Shown one piece after another: positions 54,451 through 63,962 of a DNA stretch of 64,000 nucleotides. The DNA lies in assembly GCF_024054175.1 (NCBI RefSeq), contig NZ_JAMXLA010000001.1, positions 162,292 to 226,291 on the forward strand. The letters are read 5' to 3'. The stretch is from Flavobacterium sp. NRK1. Its GTDB lineage: Bacteria > Bacteroidota > Bacteroidia > Flavobacteriales > Flavobacteriaceae. Under the pieces are notes generated by a model. That model was given only the letters and a program-made list of their open reading frames with translations, did no database searches and was not told where the DNA came from. The stretch's first letter is position 1. Each line of letters begins with the position of its first letter. A program made the translations under genes and the position numbers.

Positions 54451-54477
54451 AACCGCAAACTTACAAAAACCACGCCA

Positions 54478-55116
54478 TTATAGAATGCTTTTTATAGTTT
54501 CTTTAAGCTCGCTCAGTATCATAGCGGTAGCCCCCCATACTATATGATCATCTACTTTAAAGGCCGGAACTATAATTTTTTGAGAATAAGAGGTCTGCAT
54601 TTCGGTTTCAATTACTATAGAATCATCCAGAAAAACATCAAGAGGTAATTCTATAAGCGCTTCCACTTCATCAGGACTTGGTTTAAACGCAGGCTCCTTT
54701 AAAGCAACTCCCAAAAAAGGTGCTACTAAAAAATTACTGGGCGGAATGTAAATTTGGGTAAAAGGCATTACAACGTCAATGTCCTGAGGCTCTACCCCTA
54801 CTTCTTCATAGGTTTCCCTAAGTGCGGTAGCAGTAAGGTTCACATCATCCAATTCAGCTTTACCTCCGGGAAAAGATATTTGTGAAGAATGCACACCCGG
54901 ATAACTGTTCCTTTTAATAAGAATGATATTGGTCTGCTCATTTTTAGGATAAAAAAGCATCATTACTGCTGATTGCCTTGGGTTATTGTCTTTATAATAG
55001 TCCGGTTCAAGAGAAGGAAGCCTTGAGGCAGGAGCCATTTTTACATGGGCGGAAAGTGCAGGAAGCTGTTGATTTACTATCTTTGGTATGTATTTTAAAA
55101 AATCAGAAAAAAGCAT
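54478..55116 (-). CDS. NUDIX hydrolase, CoA pyrophosphatase-like
   Basis: 212 residues. The NUDIX box runs 'GGKAELDDVNLTATALRETYEEVG', with Asp in the usual Glu position after the glycine, as is common in the CoA-diphosphatase (NudL/YeaB) branch. Upstream 'YPGVHSSQISFPGGK' matches the UPF0035 motif of that branch. Probably cleaves CoA to 4'-phosphopantetheine and 3',5'-ADP. Cytoplasmic. Located 44 bp upstream of the PlsC-like gene on the same strand. Confidence 0.9.
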   Translation of the reverse strand: MLFSDFLKYIPKIVNQQLPALSAHVKMAPASRLPSLEPDYYKDNNPRQSAVMMLFYPKNEQTNIILIKRNSYPGVHSSQISFPGGKAELDDVNLTATALRETYEEVGVEPQDIDVVMPFTQIYIPPSNFLVAPFLGVALKEPAFKPSPDEVEALIELPLDVFLDDSIVIETEMQTSYSQKIIVPAFKVDDHIVWGATAMILSELKETIKSIL

Positions 55117-55179
55117 TTTTAACAGAGGTCTTATTTAATACCCCTAAAGATACTTTAAAGCACTACAAAAAACAATACT

Positions 55180-55623
55180 ATGTTTAGCAAAGCTGAAGCT
55201 CAAATTATAAAAAAAGAATTCTGGACTGCATTTGCAGAAGCTTATCCCCGAAAATGGCTTTTGTATGACACTAAAATTAAAGATGTTTCATTTAAATTTT
55301 ATGTTGACAACAAAAAAGCACAGGTTATGCTTGACATAGAGCCTAAAGATGAAGAGAAACGCACCATCTATTTTGAAAAAATAGAATCGCTTAAAAATAT
55401 TCTGCATGAAGATTTTTTAACTGATGCCGTACTCGAAAAAAATTTCTACCTTGAAACAGGAAAAGCCATTAGCCGCATTTGGGTAGAGAAAACCGGAATA
55501 AGCCTTTATAATAAAGCATCCTGGAATGAAATCTTTGATTTCTTTAACGAAAAAATGGATGCCTTTGAGCGCTTTTTTTATGAATATGAAGATTATATTC
55601 GTGACCTTGAAATTAATACCTAA
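55180..55623 (+). CDS. DUF4268 protein
   Basis: 147 residues, no signal peptide. 'KKEFWTAFAEAYPRKWLLYDTKIKDVSFKFYVD' and 'ISLYNKASWNEIFDFFNEKMDAFERFF' match DUF4268. Members are often found near restriction or nuclease genes, which are not present here. It is 3 bp upstream of a Crp/Fnr regulator gene and clearly co-transcribed with it. Function unknown. Confidence 0.85.
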   Translation: MFSKAEAQIIKKEFWTAFAEAYPRKWLLYDTKIKDVSFKFYVDNKKAQVMLDIEPKDEEKRTIYFEKIESLKNILHEDFLTDAVLEKNFYLETGKAISRIWVEKTGISLYNKASWNEIFDFFNEKMDAFERFFYEYEDYIRDLEINT

Positions 55624-55626
55624 TAT

Positions 55627-56304
55627 ATGTATGAAGAACTAAAATACTGGTATTTAAGAGATCATAAGCTTTTCAGGACGTTAAGCTTCAGCCAGATTAA
55701 ACAGTTATGCATTGTTACCGGTTTTAAACACGCCAGAAAAGGTGAAATACTTTATTTCTCTAATTCAGAGCTTCCACGTATTTTTCTTCTCAAAAAGGGA
55801 AATATAAAAATTGTTGAACTTGACGACGATGGTAATGAAACTATTAAGGAAATAATACAAAAGGGAGATCTGTTTGGGGAGCTTACACTTGAAACAGAAT
55901 CGCCTGTAAACGAATATGCAAAAGCACTGACAGACGAAGTAGCGATTTGCAGTTTTCTTATGTCAGATTTTGAAGATCTTATGTTCAGGCATCCCGGTCT
56001 GGCATTATCATACACGAAATTTGTAGGCATGAAAATGAAGCGCATAAGGAATAATTATACAAACCTTATATCTAAAGATGCCAAAACCCGCCTGCACGAG
56101 TTTCTTAAAGACTGGGCAGCACGCGAAGGTAACCAACAGCAGGAAGGTATAGTGCTTGAAAATTACCTTACTCAAAATGATATTGCCCAGATAATATGCA
56201 CTTCCAGGCAAACTACTACACAACTACTTAATGACCTTGAACATAGAGGCCTGTTACAATACAATCGAAAGGAAATTATTATACCTGATATTTCAAAATT
56301 GTAA
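55627..56304 (+). CDS. Crp/Fnr family transcriptional regulator
   Basis: 225 residues: cNMP-binding beta-roll (residues about 20-120, 'ARKGEILYFSNSELPRIFLLKKGNIKIVELDDDG', 'GDLFGELTLETESPVNEYA') and C-terminal winged helix ('NYLTQNDIAQIICTSRQTTTQLLNDLEHRGLLQY'). There are few N-terminal Cys, so it is not an oxygen-sensing FNR. It probably binds a nucleotide or another small ligand. The operon starting about 100 bp downstream (YHS to LysE-like) is a likely local target, as an inference. Confidence 0.9.
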   Translation: MYEELKYWYLRDHKLFRTLSFSQIKQLCIVTGFKHARKGEILYFSNSELPRIFLLKKGNIKIVELDDDGNETIKEIIQKGDLFGELTLETESPVNEYAKALTDEVAICSFLMSDFEDLMFRHPGLALSYTKFVGMKMKRIRNNYTNLISKDAKTRLHEFLKDWAAREGNQQQEGIVLENYLTQNDIAQIICTSRQTTTQLLNDLEHRGLLQYNRKEIIIPDISKL

Positions 56305-56405
56305 TATTTACAACTATTTTATAGTAAATGTAAAGTAGCCGACAAAACCATTTTTGCTGTCATGGTAATTTTACACTATTAAATTAACTGTAAAAACTTA
56401 TTACC

Positions 56406-56870
56406 ATGAAAACACGTATAATTTTACTGATATTCTCGATGATGATATCAGTAGCCGGCATTGCCCAAAATGAAAGTACAAGAAAAGAGCAGTATAATCT
56501 TGAAAAAGGAATTGCGCTTCAGGGATACGATCCCGTAGCCTACTTTAAAAATTCAAAGGCAATAAAAGGCAATAAAAACTTTGCTGCAACTTATGAGGGT
56601 GTTACCTACTATTTTTCAAGCAAAGCCAATAAGGATGCTTTTGTAAAAATGCCCGCAGCTTATGAACCTCAGTATGGAGGATGGTGTGCCTATGCTATGG
56701 GCAGTGCCGGGGAAAAAGTATCTATTGATCCTGAAACTTTTAAAATTGTAGATGGAAAACTTTATGTTTTTTACAATAAGTTTTTCAATAATACATTAAC
56801 AAGCTGGAATAAGGATGAGCAGAAGCTGAAAAAACAGGCCGATGCTAACTGGAAAAAAATAATTAAATAA
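56406..56870 (+). CDS. Secreted YHS-domain protein
   Basis: 154 residues with signal peptide ('MKTRIILLIFSMMISVAGIAQ'). The YHS-like domain contains 'ALQGYDPVAYFKNSKAIKG', 'TYEGVTYYFSSKANKDAFVKMPAAYEPQYGGWCAYAM' with a metal-binding-like Cys. Exported YHS proteins are suggested to bind metal or haem. First gene of a six-gene operon. Its stop overlaps the next start by one base. Confidence 0.85.
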   Translation: MKTRIILLIFSMMISVAGIAQNESTRKEQYNLEKGIALQGYDPVAYFKNSKAIKGNKNFAATYEGVTYYFSSKANKDAFVKMPAAYEPQYGGWCAYAMGSAGEKVSIDPETFKIVDGKLYVFYNKFFNNTLTSWNKDEQKLKKQADANWKKIIK

Positions 56871-57253
56871 TGAAACGCCTATTATTTTGGCTGCTAAGGA
56901 TAATTCCGGCAGCCATACTTTTCCAGACACTTTTTTTTAAGTTTACGGCAGCACCGGAGTCAGTTTATATTTTCTCAACTCTGGGTTTAGGAGATGCAGG
57001 GAGGATTAGTTCAGGAATTGCAGAGCTTATAGCGGTAATACTCTTACTAATACCACGTACAAGCCACTGGGGAGCTTTTATAGCAATGAGCACAATGGCA
57101 GGGGCAATACTGTCACATATCTTTGTTTTAGGCATTTCAGTACAGGGAGATGGAGGATTATTATTCGTTCTGGCAGTAGTAACATTTATATGCTGTAATA
57201 TTATTATATCTCAAAACATAAACAAATTTTATAATTTATTAAAAACCAGATAG
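56870..57253 (+). CDS. DoxX family membrane protein
   Basis: 127 residues with four transmembrane helices and the DoxX core ('PAAILFQTLFFKFTAAPESVYIF', 'ISSGIAELIAVILLLIPRTSHWG'). The Phe/Lys and Glu in these motifs are family hallmarks. Located 1 bp overlapping the YHS gene and 2 bp from the DinB gene. Probably a redox-linked membrane protein. Confidence 0.88.
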   Translation: MKRLLFWLLRIIPAAILFQTLFFKFTAAPESVYIFSTLGLGDAGRISSGIAELIAVILLLIPRTSHWGAFIAMSTMAGAILSHIFVLGISVQGDGGLLFVLAVVTFICCNIIISQNINKFYNLLKTR

Positions 57254-57255
57254 CC

Positions 57256-57744
57256 ATGCTTCAGTTTACCATAAATAAAAATCTTGATGAACTTATAAAT
57301 TTACTGGAACAGCTTGATGCAAAAAGCTATCAGCAACCTATAACTTCTTTAAGCAATGCAACTATAGGCGGCCATACCAGACATATTATAGAAATGTATT
57401 TATGCCTCATAGAAGGCTATAAAAATGGTATCGTAAATTATGATAAACGTAAACGCGATAAAACTATAGAACTTAATAAAGAATCAGCTATTAAAAAGCT
57501 TAGGGATATAAAAACTAAAATAGCCGAAAATGACAAGAATATACTTCTTCAAAATACTTTTAATGGTCTGCCTGTAATTACAAAAAGCAGTTACCAGAGA
57601 GAGCTTCTATATAATCTTGAACATAGTATACATCATCAGGCATTAATTAAAGTTGCGTTGCTGGAAATACAATACGATCTGGTAGATGAAGATTTCGGAG
57701 TAGCCCAATCAACAATAGAATACAGAAAAAAATGTGTACAGTAA
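57256..57744 (+). CDS. DinB-like four-helix protein
   Basis: 162 residues of the DinB/YfiT-like metal-binding four-helix fold, with His in 'ATIGGHTRHIIEMYLCLIEGY' and 'NLEHSIHHQALIKVAL' placed for a three-His site. DinB-fold proteins include mycothiol/bacillithiol-dependent enzymes and have many thiol-transfer members. Overlaps the NRDE gene by 13 bp. Confidence 0.83.
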   Translation: MLQFTINKNLDELINLLEQLDAKSYQQPITSLSNATIGGHTRHIIEMYLCLIEGYKNGIVNYDKRKRDKTIELNKESAIKKLRDIKTKIAENDKNILLQNTFNGLPVITKSSYQRELLYNLEHSIHHQALIKVALLEIQYDLVDEDFGVAQSTIEYRKKCVQ

Positions 57745-58442
57745 CTTACGTAAAAAACGAAAACATTACCATACTAACGTCTAACAGAGATGAAGCAATA
57801 AGTCGTCCTGCTGCATTATATCCGCAGACCTATGTAGTTAATGGTAAAAAAATAATTTTCCCGAAAGATACAAAGGCCAACGGAACGTGGTTTGCAGTTT
57901 CGGAAGAAGGAAGTGTTGCAATAGTACTGAATGGTGCCGATAAAAAACATGTTTCTAAAGGTCCCTACAGGCGAAGCAGAGGTTTAATATTATTAGATAT
58001 TCTGAGTGCCGCTAATCCTGTTGAAGCTAAAGAAACAATAGATTTAGATAATATAGAGCCTTTTACACTGATACTTTATACCGGTTCAGTACTTTATCAG
58101 TTTAGATGGGATGGCAATAAAAAAGAAACTGTAGAATTAGATCCTGAAGCCAACCACATATGGGCATCGGCTACACTTTATTCTGAAGAAGTAAGGGCAA
58201 AACGTAATGAGCTTTTTAAAGACTACCTTACAATCCACGAGACACCAACTCCGGAAGAAATGCTGTTTTTTCATGAGTTTACTGAAGGTAATGACAAGGA
58301 GAATGGCCTGGTTATAAACCGTAATGATTTTTTAAAAACAGTAAGTATAACTCAATGCGTAATTGAAAATAACCGGGTATATATTAACTATAACGACCTG
58401 ATTTCACATAACATCAATAAAGAAAGCATTCTTATTTTATGA
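57732..58442 (+). CDS. NRDE (TANGO2-type) Ntn-hydrolase-like protein
   Basis: 236 residues. It begins MCTVTYV: after Met removal Cys2 would be the N-terminal nucleophile of an Ntn-hydrolase fold, and N18-E21 is the NRDE motif. The family (TANGO2 in eukaryotes) has proposed roles in haem trafficking or CoA/lipid metabolism. The bacterial activity is unproven. Overlaps the DinB gene by 13 bp and the ATP-grasp gene by 4 bp, so translation is coupled. Confidence 0.9.
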   Translation: MCTVTYVKNENITILTSNRDEAISRPAALYPQTYVVNGKKIIFPKDTKANGTWFAVSEEGSVAIVLNGADKKHVSKGPYRRSRGLILLDILSAANPVEAKETIDLDNIEPFTLILYTGSVLYQFRWDGNKKETVELDPEANHIWASATLYSEEVRAKRNELFKDYLTIHETPTPEEMLFFHEFTEGNDKENGLVINRNDFLKTVSITQCVIENNRVYINYNDLISHNINKESILIL

Positions 58443-59473
58443 GATCTCTTTTACATAAAATAGTAAACTGGGAATATTGGCCTTTTCAGGTTCTTTATAT
58501 CCCCATATATTTTCAATGGTTATATTATTCATTCAGATCGAAAAGCCTCTTCTTTTTCAATGCAGTAAACCCAAGCATGAAAAATGGCGGTTTCTTTATG
58601 GAGTCCAAAATGGATATTTATGACTTAATACCTCAAAAATATTATCCTAAAACAGTATTAATAGATCATACTGCCGAACTTGAAAAAGTTAAGCTGTTAA
58701 TGACGGAAAAAGAAATTGGTTTCCCTGCTTTTGTAAAACCCGATATTGGCCTTCGAGGCAATGCAGTAAAAAAAATATACAATTATAATGAGCTTGCCAA
58801 TTATTTACATAAAGCCGACTTTGATTTTCTAATACAGGAAAGTATAAACCTTCCTAATGAAATAGGTGTTTTTTACATTAGATTTCCTGAGGAACAAAAA
58901 GGAACAGTTACAGGTATTGTAGAAAAAGAACTGCTTTCGGTAACCGGAGACGGAACATCTACAATTCTGCAATTGCTGGATAAGAATCCGAGATTCAGAA
59001 TGCAGATAAAAGCATTAAAAAAAGAATATGGGCAAAAACTCAATAATACATTGCAAAAAGATGAAGTAATGAATCTTGTACCTTATGGCAATCATGCACG
59101 TGGGGCAAAATTTATAGATTCGAGCCATCTTATTTCGCCTGAACTTGAAAAAGTGATTGATACTATGTGTATGCAGATTCAGGGCTTTCATTTTGGACGT
59201 ATAGACCTTATGTATAACTCTATAGCCGAACTGGAAAAAGGAGAAAATTTTATGATCGTTGAAGTTAATGGTGCATCAAGCGAGCCAACCCATATATACG
59301 ATCCTTCTCACTCCTTACTTTTTGCCTGGAAAGAACTGGCAAGGCATATTAGTTACCTGCATAAAATAAGCAGGGCCAATCATGAAAAAGGCAATCCATA
59401 CCTGGATTTCGCAACTGGCATGTCGCAATGGAAGCTACAACGTGAACATAATAAGAGAATAACAAGCTTTTAA
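58439..59473 (+). CDS. ATP-grasp ligase of unknown substrate
   Basis: 344 residues. The N-terminal part has a hydrophobic aromatic segment ('FQVLYIPIYFQWLYYSF'). The ATP-grasp domain contains 'FPAFVKPDIGLRGNAVKKI' (ATP-binding Lys, glycine loop), 'FLIQESINLPNEIGVFYIRFP', 'GFHFGRIDLMYN' and the metal-binding 'VEVNGASSEPTHIY' (E-x-N). It forms an amide or thioester bond from a carboxylate and an amine with ATP. It resembles D-Ala-D-Ala ligases only in fold. The following gene is a LysE-type exporter, which suggests that the product is exported. Confidence 0.85.
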   Translation: MRSLLHKIVNWEYWPFQVLYIPIYFQWLYYSFRSKSLFFFNAVNPSMKNGGFFMESKMDIYDLIPQKYYPKTVLIDHTAELEKVKLLMTEKEIGFPAFVKPDIGLRGNAVKKIYNYNELANYLHKADFDFLIQESINLPNEIGVFYIRFPEEQKGTVTGIVEKELLSVTGDGTSTILQLLDKNPRFRMQIKALKKEYGQKLNNTLQKDEVMNLVPYGNHARGAKFIDSSHLISPELEKVIDTMCMQIQGFHFGRIDLMYNSIAELEKGENFMIVEVNGASSEPTHIYDPSHSLLFAWKELARHISYLHKISRANHEKGNPYLDFATGMSQWKLQREHNKRITSF

Positions 59474-60105
59474 TGAAAAGTATAGCAATAGCATTTTTAA
59501 CGGGATTAGGTATAAGTTTTATAGGATCTGTACCTGTTGGCTATCTAAATATTATTGCTTTTGATGTTTATAGCATGAGAGGTATAGTTAAACTATGTTA
59601 TTTTCTTTTGGGTATTATAACTGTAGAGTGCCTTATTATTTATTTTATATTTAAGTTCGCTGAAAAAATAAATTCAAGTATAAGGCTTACAAAAAGTTTA
59701 GAAATTGCCTCTTTGCTTTTTCTGATAATTCTGACCGTTTTTAGTTTTTTTACCAAAAATGAAACTACTACTACTGCGGCTATACCTTATCTCACAGAAA
59801 ATATTTTTTTTAGTGGTATTTTGCTTAACTCTGTTAATTTTCTTCAGTTCCCTTTCTGGAGCGGATGGAGTATATATGCAGTTAACAATAAGATTATAGA
59901 AAAGCATAACTATACCAAAGGAATGTTTATCTGGGGTGCAGGCATTGGTACAATGGCAGGTATGCTTGCCTTCGTACTGCTCTTATCCCGTTTTTCGGTT
60001 TACTTTACCGGAATAATAAATTACATAATTGCCTGTGTATTTTTATTGCTTACTTTATTTCAGGCTTTTAAATTTTATAGAAAATATGCTATTGTTACAA
60101 AATAA
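59473..60105 (+). CDS. LysE-like six-TM exporter
   Basis: 210 residues with six transmembrane helices. The first, 'FLTGLGISFIGSVPVGYLNIIA', resembles the LysE/RhtB motif GxxxGPG. LysE-type proteins export basic amino acids, homoserine lactones and similar solutes. The gene shares its first base with the last base of the ATP-grasp stop codon. Last gene of the operon, followed by a terminator. Confidence 0.82.
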   Translation: MKSIAIAFLTGLGISFIGSVPVGYLNIIAFDVYSMRGIVKLCYFLLGIITVECLIIYFIFKFAEKINSSIRLTKSLEIASLLFLIILTVFSFFTKNETTTTAAIPYLTENIFFSGILLNSVNFLQFPFWSGWSIYAVNNKIIEKHNYTKGMFIWGAGIGTMAGMLAFVLLLSRFSVYFTGIINYIIACVFLLLTLFQAFKFYRKYAIVTK

Positions 60106-60133
60106 AAATCCCTTTTTGTCAAAAGGGATTTTT
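60104..60133. terminator. Bidirectional terminator between convergent genes
   Basis: Thirteen-base-pair stem (60104-60116 with 60121-60133), TGTC loop, A- and T-runs on both sides. Confidence 0.85.
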
Positions 60134-60149
60134 GGTTAACTAATTCAAA

Positions 60150-63100
60150 TTAACGAAGCATAGAGAAATGTCCTCTTAACTGCCTGCCATCTTCTCTTGT
60201 AACTACAAACCAATAATCTGTAGAAGGTAAATTAGTACCATTAAATGTACCATCCCATCCTGCACTATTAGAACCAAAAGAAGTAAGATGTTTGCCGTAA
60301 CGGTCAAAAATATCAACCTTCATGTGCGGTTCTTTTACAGCATATTCTATACGCCAGTAATCATGCTGGCCATCACCGTTAGGTGTAAAGAAATTAGGAT
60401 AGGTTAAAAGCACTACTTCTTTAATGTCTTCACCACAACCATAGGCATCTTTAACATAAACCTGATAAACTCCTGTTTCAAGTCCTGTAAAAATATTTTC
60501 GGTTTGATAGTTCATTCCGTCAATAGAATATTCATAATCACCGGAACCTTCCACATGTACAGTAATAGAGTTATTATCTCTTGTCCAGTCATTAGTATCA
60601 ATCTTAACAATTTCAGGAGTAACCGATAATTTAATTTCAACACTATTCTCTCCCTCACAAACTCTGTCTGCACCATATGCCTTTTCAACAGTTACAGTAT
60701 AAATTCCTGGAGTATCTACATAAATAGTTCTGCCCGTCTGTCCATCAGACCATACATAGTTCTGATAGCCTCCTTCTGCTGTAATTGCAACTTTTCCCTC
60801 ATTACAAATTGTACCTATAGTGGTAATAGTCGGCACTGGTTTTTCACCAACAAATAATTTAAACGAAGTAGTACCATAACAAAGCCCTATTTCATTGTGC
60901 ACTAACCGTGCATAAATAGTTTTGCCGTTTGTATCAGCCTGATAATATTCCGGCAAAGGATTAACATTATTATCTGCATCTTCCTGTGAAGCATGATAAG
61001 TAATAGTATATGATCCACTGTTTAATGGACCTAATATAGAAGGATTCTGATCTGTTAAATGAAACTCAAAGTTTCCAGCTTCACCCGGTTCGGCACAAAA
61101 AATCATATCTCCTGGCTGTGTTGCATCAGCAATAGATGGCAGCTCCTGAACATTAAAGCCTTTTACATCGATATTTCCACAGTTATCTTCTATTTCAAAA
61201 AGATATTCTGCCGCTTCCAGATTGGTAAAAATATTACTGGTACCATTATCAACTATAAATGGCTCACCATTTTTTTGCTTAATTCTATACACAACAGGAT
61301 AGCCAATAATTTCTAATATTACATCAGTAGGTTTACCCGCGCAGGCAAGAGTATAGGCTGCAGATATGGCAAGGCTGTCAGTATAAGTAAATTCTCCAAG
61401 TACATTTACACATATCGTTTTTTCCGATGTACCATCACCAAAGCTTTCAAATACCTTAACAACCCTCATTTTACCTTTATACTCAAAATTATTTCGTAAT
61501 TGATGGTTATTCAATTCTATACCTGTATAGGTATCCGGAGCATTTCCTTCAACATAAGGCTGGCTATAAATAGGATTTATCCAGCAATGCATCTCTTCGC
61601 TATAATATTGCAGCCAATAGCGGGCACCATCCATGCCATTACTGTTATCATCAACATTTACCGAAAAAGATCCACAATTAGGTATAAAAGAAAAAGCGTC
61701 ACCCGGACCGTTATAACCTTCAACTATAACCTCCTGATCTTTTACAACGCCACAAATGTCTGTTGCCCTAAAAGTATATGTGCCCGGTGGCAGTTCATCA
61801 ATATAACACATTCCATTTGCTGCAATTTTTGAGCTTACATCATAAGGCAGGGACTGATTAAATGCCATTGGTGCTGCTATAATAGAAACGGCAGTTAAAG
61901 GGCCGTTTCCGCTATTAACTCTTACTGTACCGTATTGAGCTGTACAGGATGGTAATGCAAGTATCTCAAAAAGTTTTTCTACATAAGGCGGAACAACTAT
62001 TCTCACTTCATAAGAAAATCCACAGTCATCGGTAAACTCTATTAAATATTCACCCAATGGCATATTATTAAGAGCTATTTTTCCATCAAGTGTAATATTA
62101 AGTGCAATATTACTGGGTAATGAAACTGTATATGTCGATGGCGCTTCAATTATACTGGCTGATACAACTTTAGAATCCGGCAAAGCTATCCTTATATACC
62201 CGAATTCAGAAAAACAACCATTATTTAAAGCGTACTTAGATGGCTCGGGTTTTATAAATTCAACTTTTAAGGTATCTATTGCCTTTCTGCCACAAAGATC
62301 TGTTATTTCTACTACATAATCTCCAAAAGGAACTGTATGCTCTTCATCGCCATAATCAACAGAAGACTGGGTAAAAGGACCGTAAGGAGTGCTATTATAG
62401 TCTGATGCAATAAAACCATCGGGACTACTTATAAAATTTACTTTATAAGGAGCTACATATTTAGAAGCATTTAGCCTTATGAATTTTTCTGCACAAGGTG
62501 CTTTAACAGGGGTTAAAGACAAATCAATATTAGGATCAACAATATTATTTCTTTTCTCAAAAATCTGCGTGCATTTATCTACAACCTTAATATCATAGGT
62601 ATAGGATTGCGAGAAGTAACGAGGAACTGTCATAGCCACTTCTAACATTCCGGGATCACCGGTAGAAAACGTCTGATTTATAACAATTGGATCTCCGCTT
62701 ATACTAAGGGGAGAAAGAGTACTTTGCACACTTAAAGGATAGGCAATAGTACCAGAAGTAGCAGTAATAGTATTCATTACAGTAATTGAATCACATATAA
62801 TAGATACTGTTTCAGGATATGTAGTATCAGAAATTGCTAATACACTTGCATAAACAGTTAATGTATAGGTTTTAACTTTCCCAACGCCACAGGTATCAAA
62901 AGCCCTAATATTATAGGTGCCGGATGGAAGATCTTCAAATACATTTGATGATTGTAATGGCCTTGTTACCGGACCATAAATAATTTCATAAGAAGCAGCT
63001 ATACCTGAAGTTGCTGTTACTATTATATCACCTCCGCTGGTACAATGCTGAATAGATGTTGAAATATCAATGTTAAAAGGGACTACCTTATTTAATATCG

Positions 63101-63410
63101 TAACTGTTTTTTCCTTCTTATTAACCTGATCATCTAAAGATTGTATAGCCTCTACTTTATATGTAGCTGCTGATAAACTTCCTAAAGAATTATCGGTAAG
63201 AATTGTTATAGGGTTTGTAACATCCGGCAAGACGTAAACCTTATAAAGAATTGTAGAATTTGGCGTTTGATTTGTAACAGTAAATGTAAGTGAACCGTTG
63301 CCAAGGCAGGTTTCATCTGTTTTTGTTAATATCAAATTAAAATCGGCCAATTGACTATATACTGTAGAAGAAAACAATATATATATTAGAAGCATGTAAA
63401 ATTGTTTCAT
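60150..63410 (-). CDS. Large secreted protein with T9SS type B (gliding-type) sorting domain
   Basis: 1086 residues. Signal peptide (1-19, 'FSSTVYSQ'). The body repeats an Ig-like/SprB-type unit many times, each ending with a 'D.CG' turn ('FDTCGVGKV', 'VVDKCTQIF', 'ITDLCGRKA', 'FTDDCGFSY', 'ATDICGVVK', 'IEDNCGNID'). The C-terminus (about 1005-1086, 'FFTPNGDGQHDYWRI', 'DIFDRYGKHL', 'WDGTFNGTNLPSTDYWFVV') is the CHU_C/type B domain that directs secretion and surface attachment through T9SS. Such proteins include gliding adhesins and moving surface filaments. This one is of unknown partner. Confidence 0.93.
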   Translation of the reverse strand: MKQFYMLLIYILFSSTVYSQLADFNLILTKTDETCLGNGSLTFTVTNQTPNSTILYKVYVLPDVTNPITILTDNSLGSLSAATYKVEAIQSLDDQVNKKEKTVTILNKVVPFNIDISTSIQHCTSGGDIIVTATSGIAASYEIIYGPVTRPLQSSNVFEDLPSGTYNIRAFDTCGVGKVKTYTLTVYASVLAISDTTYPETVSIICDSITVMNTITATSGTIAYPLSVQSTLSPLSISGDPIVINQTFSTGDPGMLEVAMTVPRYFSQSYTYDIKVVDKCTQIFEKRNNIVDPNIDLSLTPVKAPCAEKFIRLNASKYVAPYKVNFISSPDGFIASDYNSTPYGPFTQSSVDYGDEEHTVPFGDYVVEITDLCGRKAIDTLKVEFIKPEPSKYALNNGCFSEFGYIRIALPDSKVVSASIIEAPSTYTVSLPSNIALNITLDGKIALNNMPLGEYLIEFTDDCGFSYEVRIVVPPYVEKLFEILALPSCTAQYGTVRVNSGNGPLTAVSIIAAPMAFNQSLPYDVSSKIAANGMCYIDELPPGTYTFRATDICGVVKDQEVIVEGYNGPGDAFSFIPNCGSFSVNVDDNSNGMDGARYWLQYYSEEMHCWINPIYSQPYVEGNAPDTYTGIELNNHQLRNNFEYKGKMRVVKVFESFGDGTSEKTICVNVLGEFTYTDSLAISAAYTLACAGKPTDVILEIIGYPVVYRIKQKNGEPFIVDNGTSNIFTNLEAAEYLFEIEDNCGNIDVKGFNVQELPSIADATQPGDMIFCAEPGEAGNFEFHLTDQNPSILGPLNSGSYTITYHASQEDADNNVNPLPEYYQADTNGKTIYARLVHNEIGLCYGTTSFKLFVGEKPVPTITTIGTICNEGKVAITAEGGYQNYVWSDGQTGRTIYVDTPGIYTVTVEKAYGADRVCEGENSVEIKLSVTPEIVKIDTNDWTRDNNSITVHVEGSGDYEYSIDGMNYQTENIFTGLETGVYQVYVKDAYGCGEDIKEVVLLTYPNFFTPNGDGQHDYWRIEYAVKEPHMKVDIFDRYGKHLTSFGSNSAGWDGTFNGTNLPSTDYWFVVTREDGRQLRGHFSMLR

Positions 63411-63921
63411 AGTATCCCCTCTTTAAACATTTAACCTCACTCCTTACTTAATTATTACAGAAGTCAGATATCCTTATCATTCCGCAATAATAAAAAATAA
63501 AAAAACATAAAACACTGATAAACAATAGAGTAAAAATGCAGTTCACCGATTATATATGTATTATTTATATTTTAAATAAATAAATAATACATAAAAACCT
63601 AATTATCAATTAATTAACCCCCCATTAATCTAATTGTTAAATAGTAAATAAATATGTTAAAGTTTAATTATACATAAAAATTTAATTTAAATATAGTACT
63701 ATTTATATTAATAATTAGATTTTTTTATTAAAATTTAAGGAATAATTAAAAAAATATTATTCAGGACAATGGGAAAAATACAGCATTTTCTTTCATTTTA
63801 TTTTTAAAAAATCTATATTTTAAAAAATTATGAATATAACTTATTGATTTTTAATCTCATGTGGTTAAGGAATAACATATTATCAGATAACAGAAAATTT
63901 TTAATGAAGATTAAACAAAAC
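63411..63921. other. AT-rich intergenic spacer
   Basis: About 510 bp, of which 63640-63790 is almost entirely A and T. No reading frame, promoter consensus or RNA was recognised apart from the rRNA terminator that follows. Confidence 0.6.
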
Positions 63922-63954
63922 AAAAAACCCTTCATCGTAATGATGAAGGGTTTT
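63922..63954 (-). terminator. Terminator of the rRNA operon
   Basis: Thirteen-base-pair stem (63924-63936 with 63942-63954), five-base loop, with a U-run on the minus strand just past the 5S 3' end. Confidence 0.85.
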
Positions 63955-63962
63955 CAAAAGAA

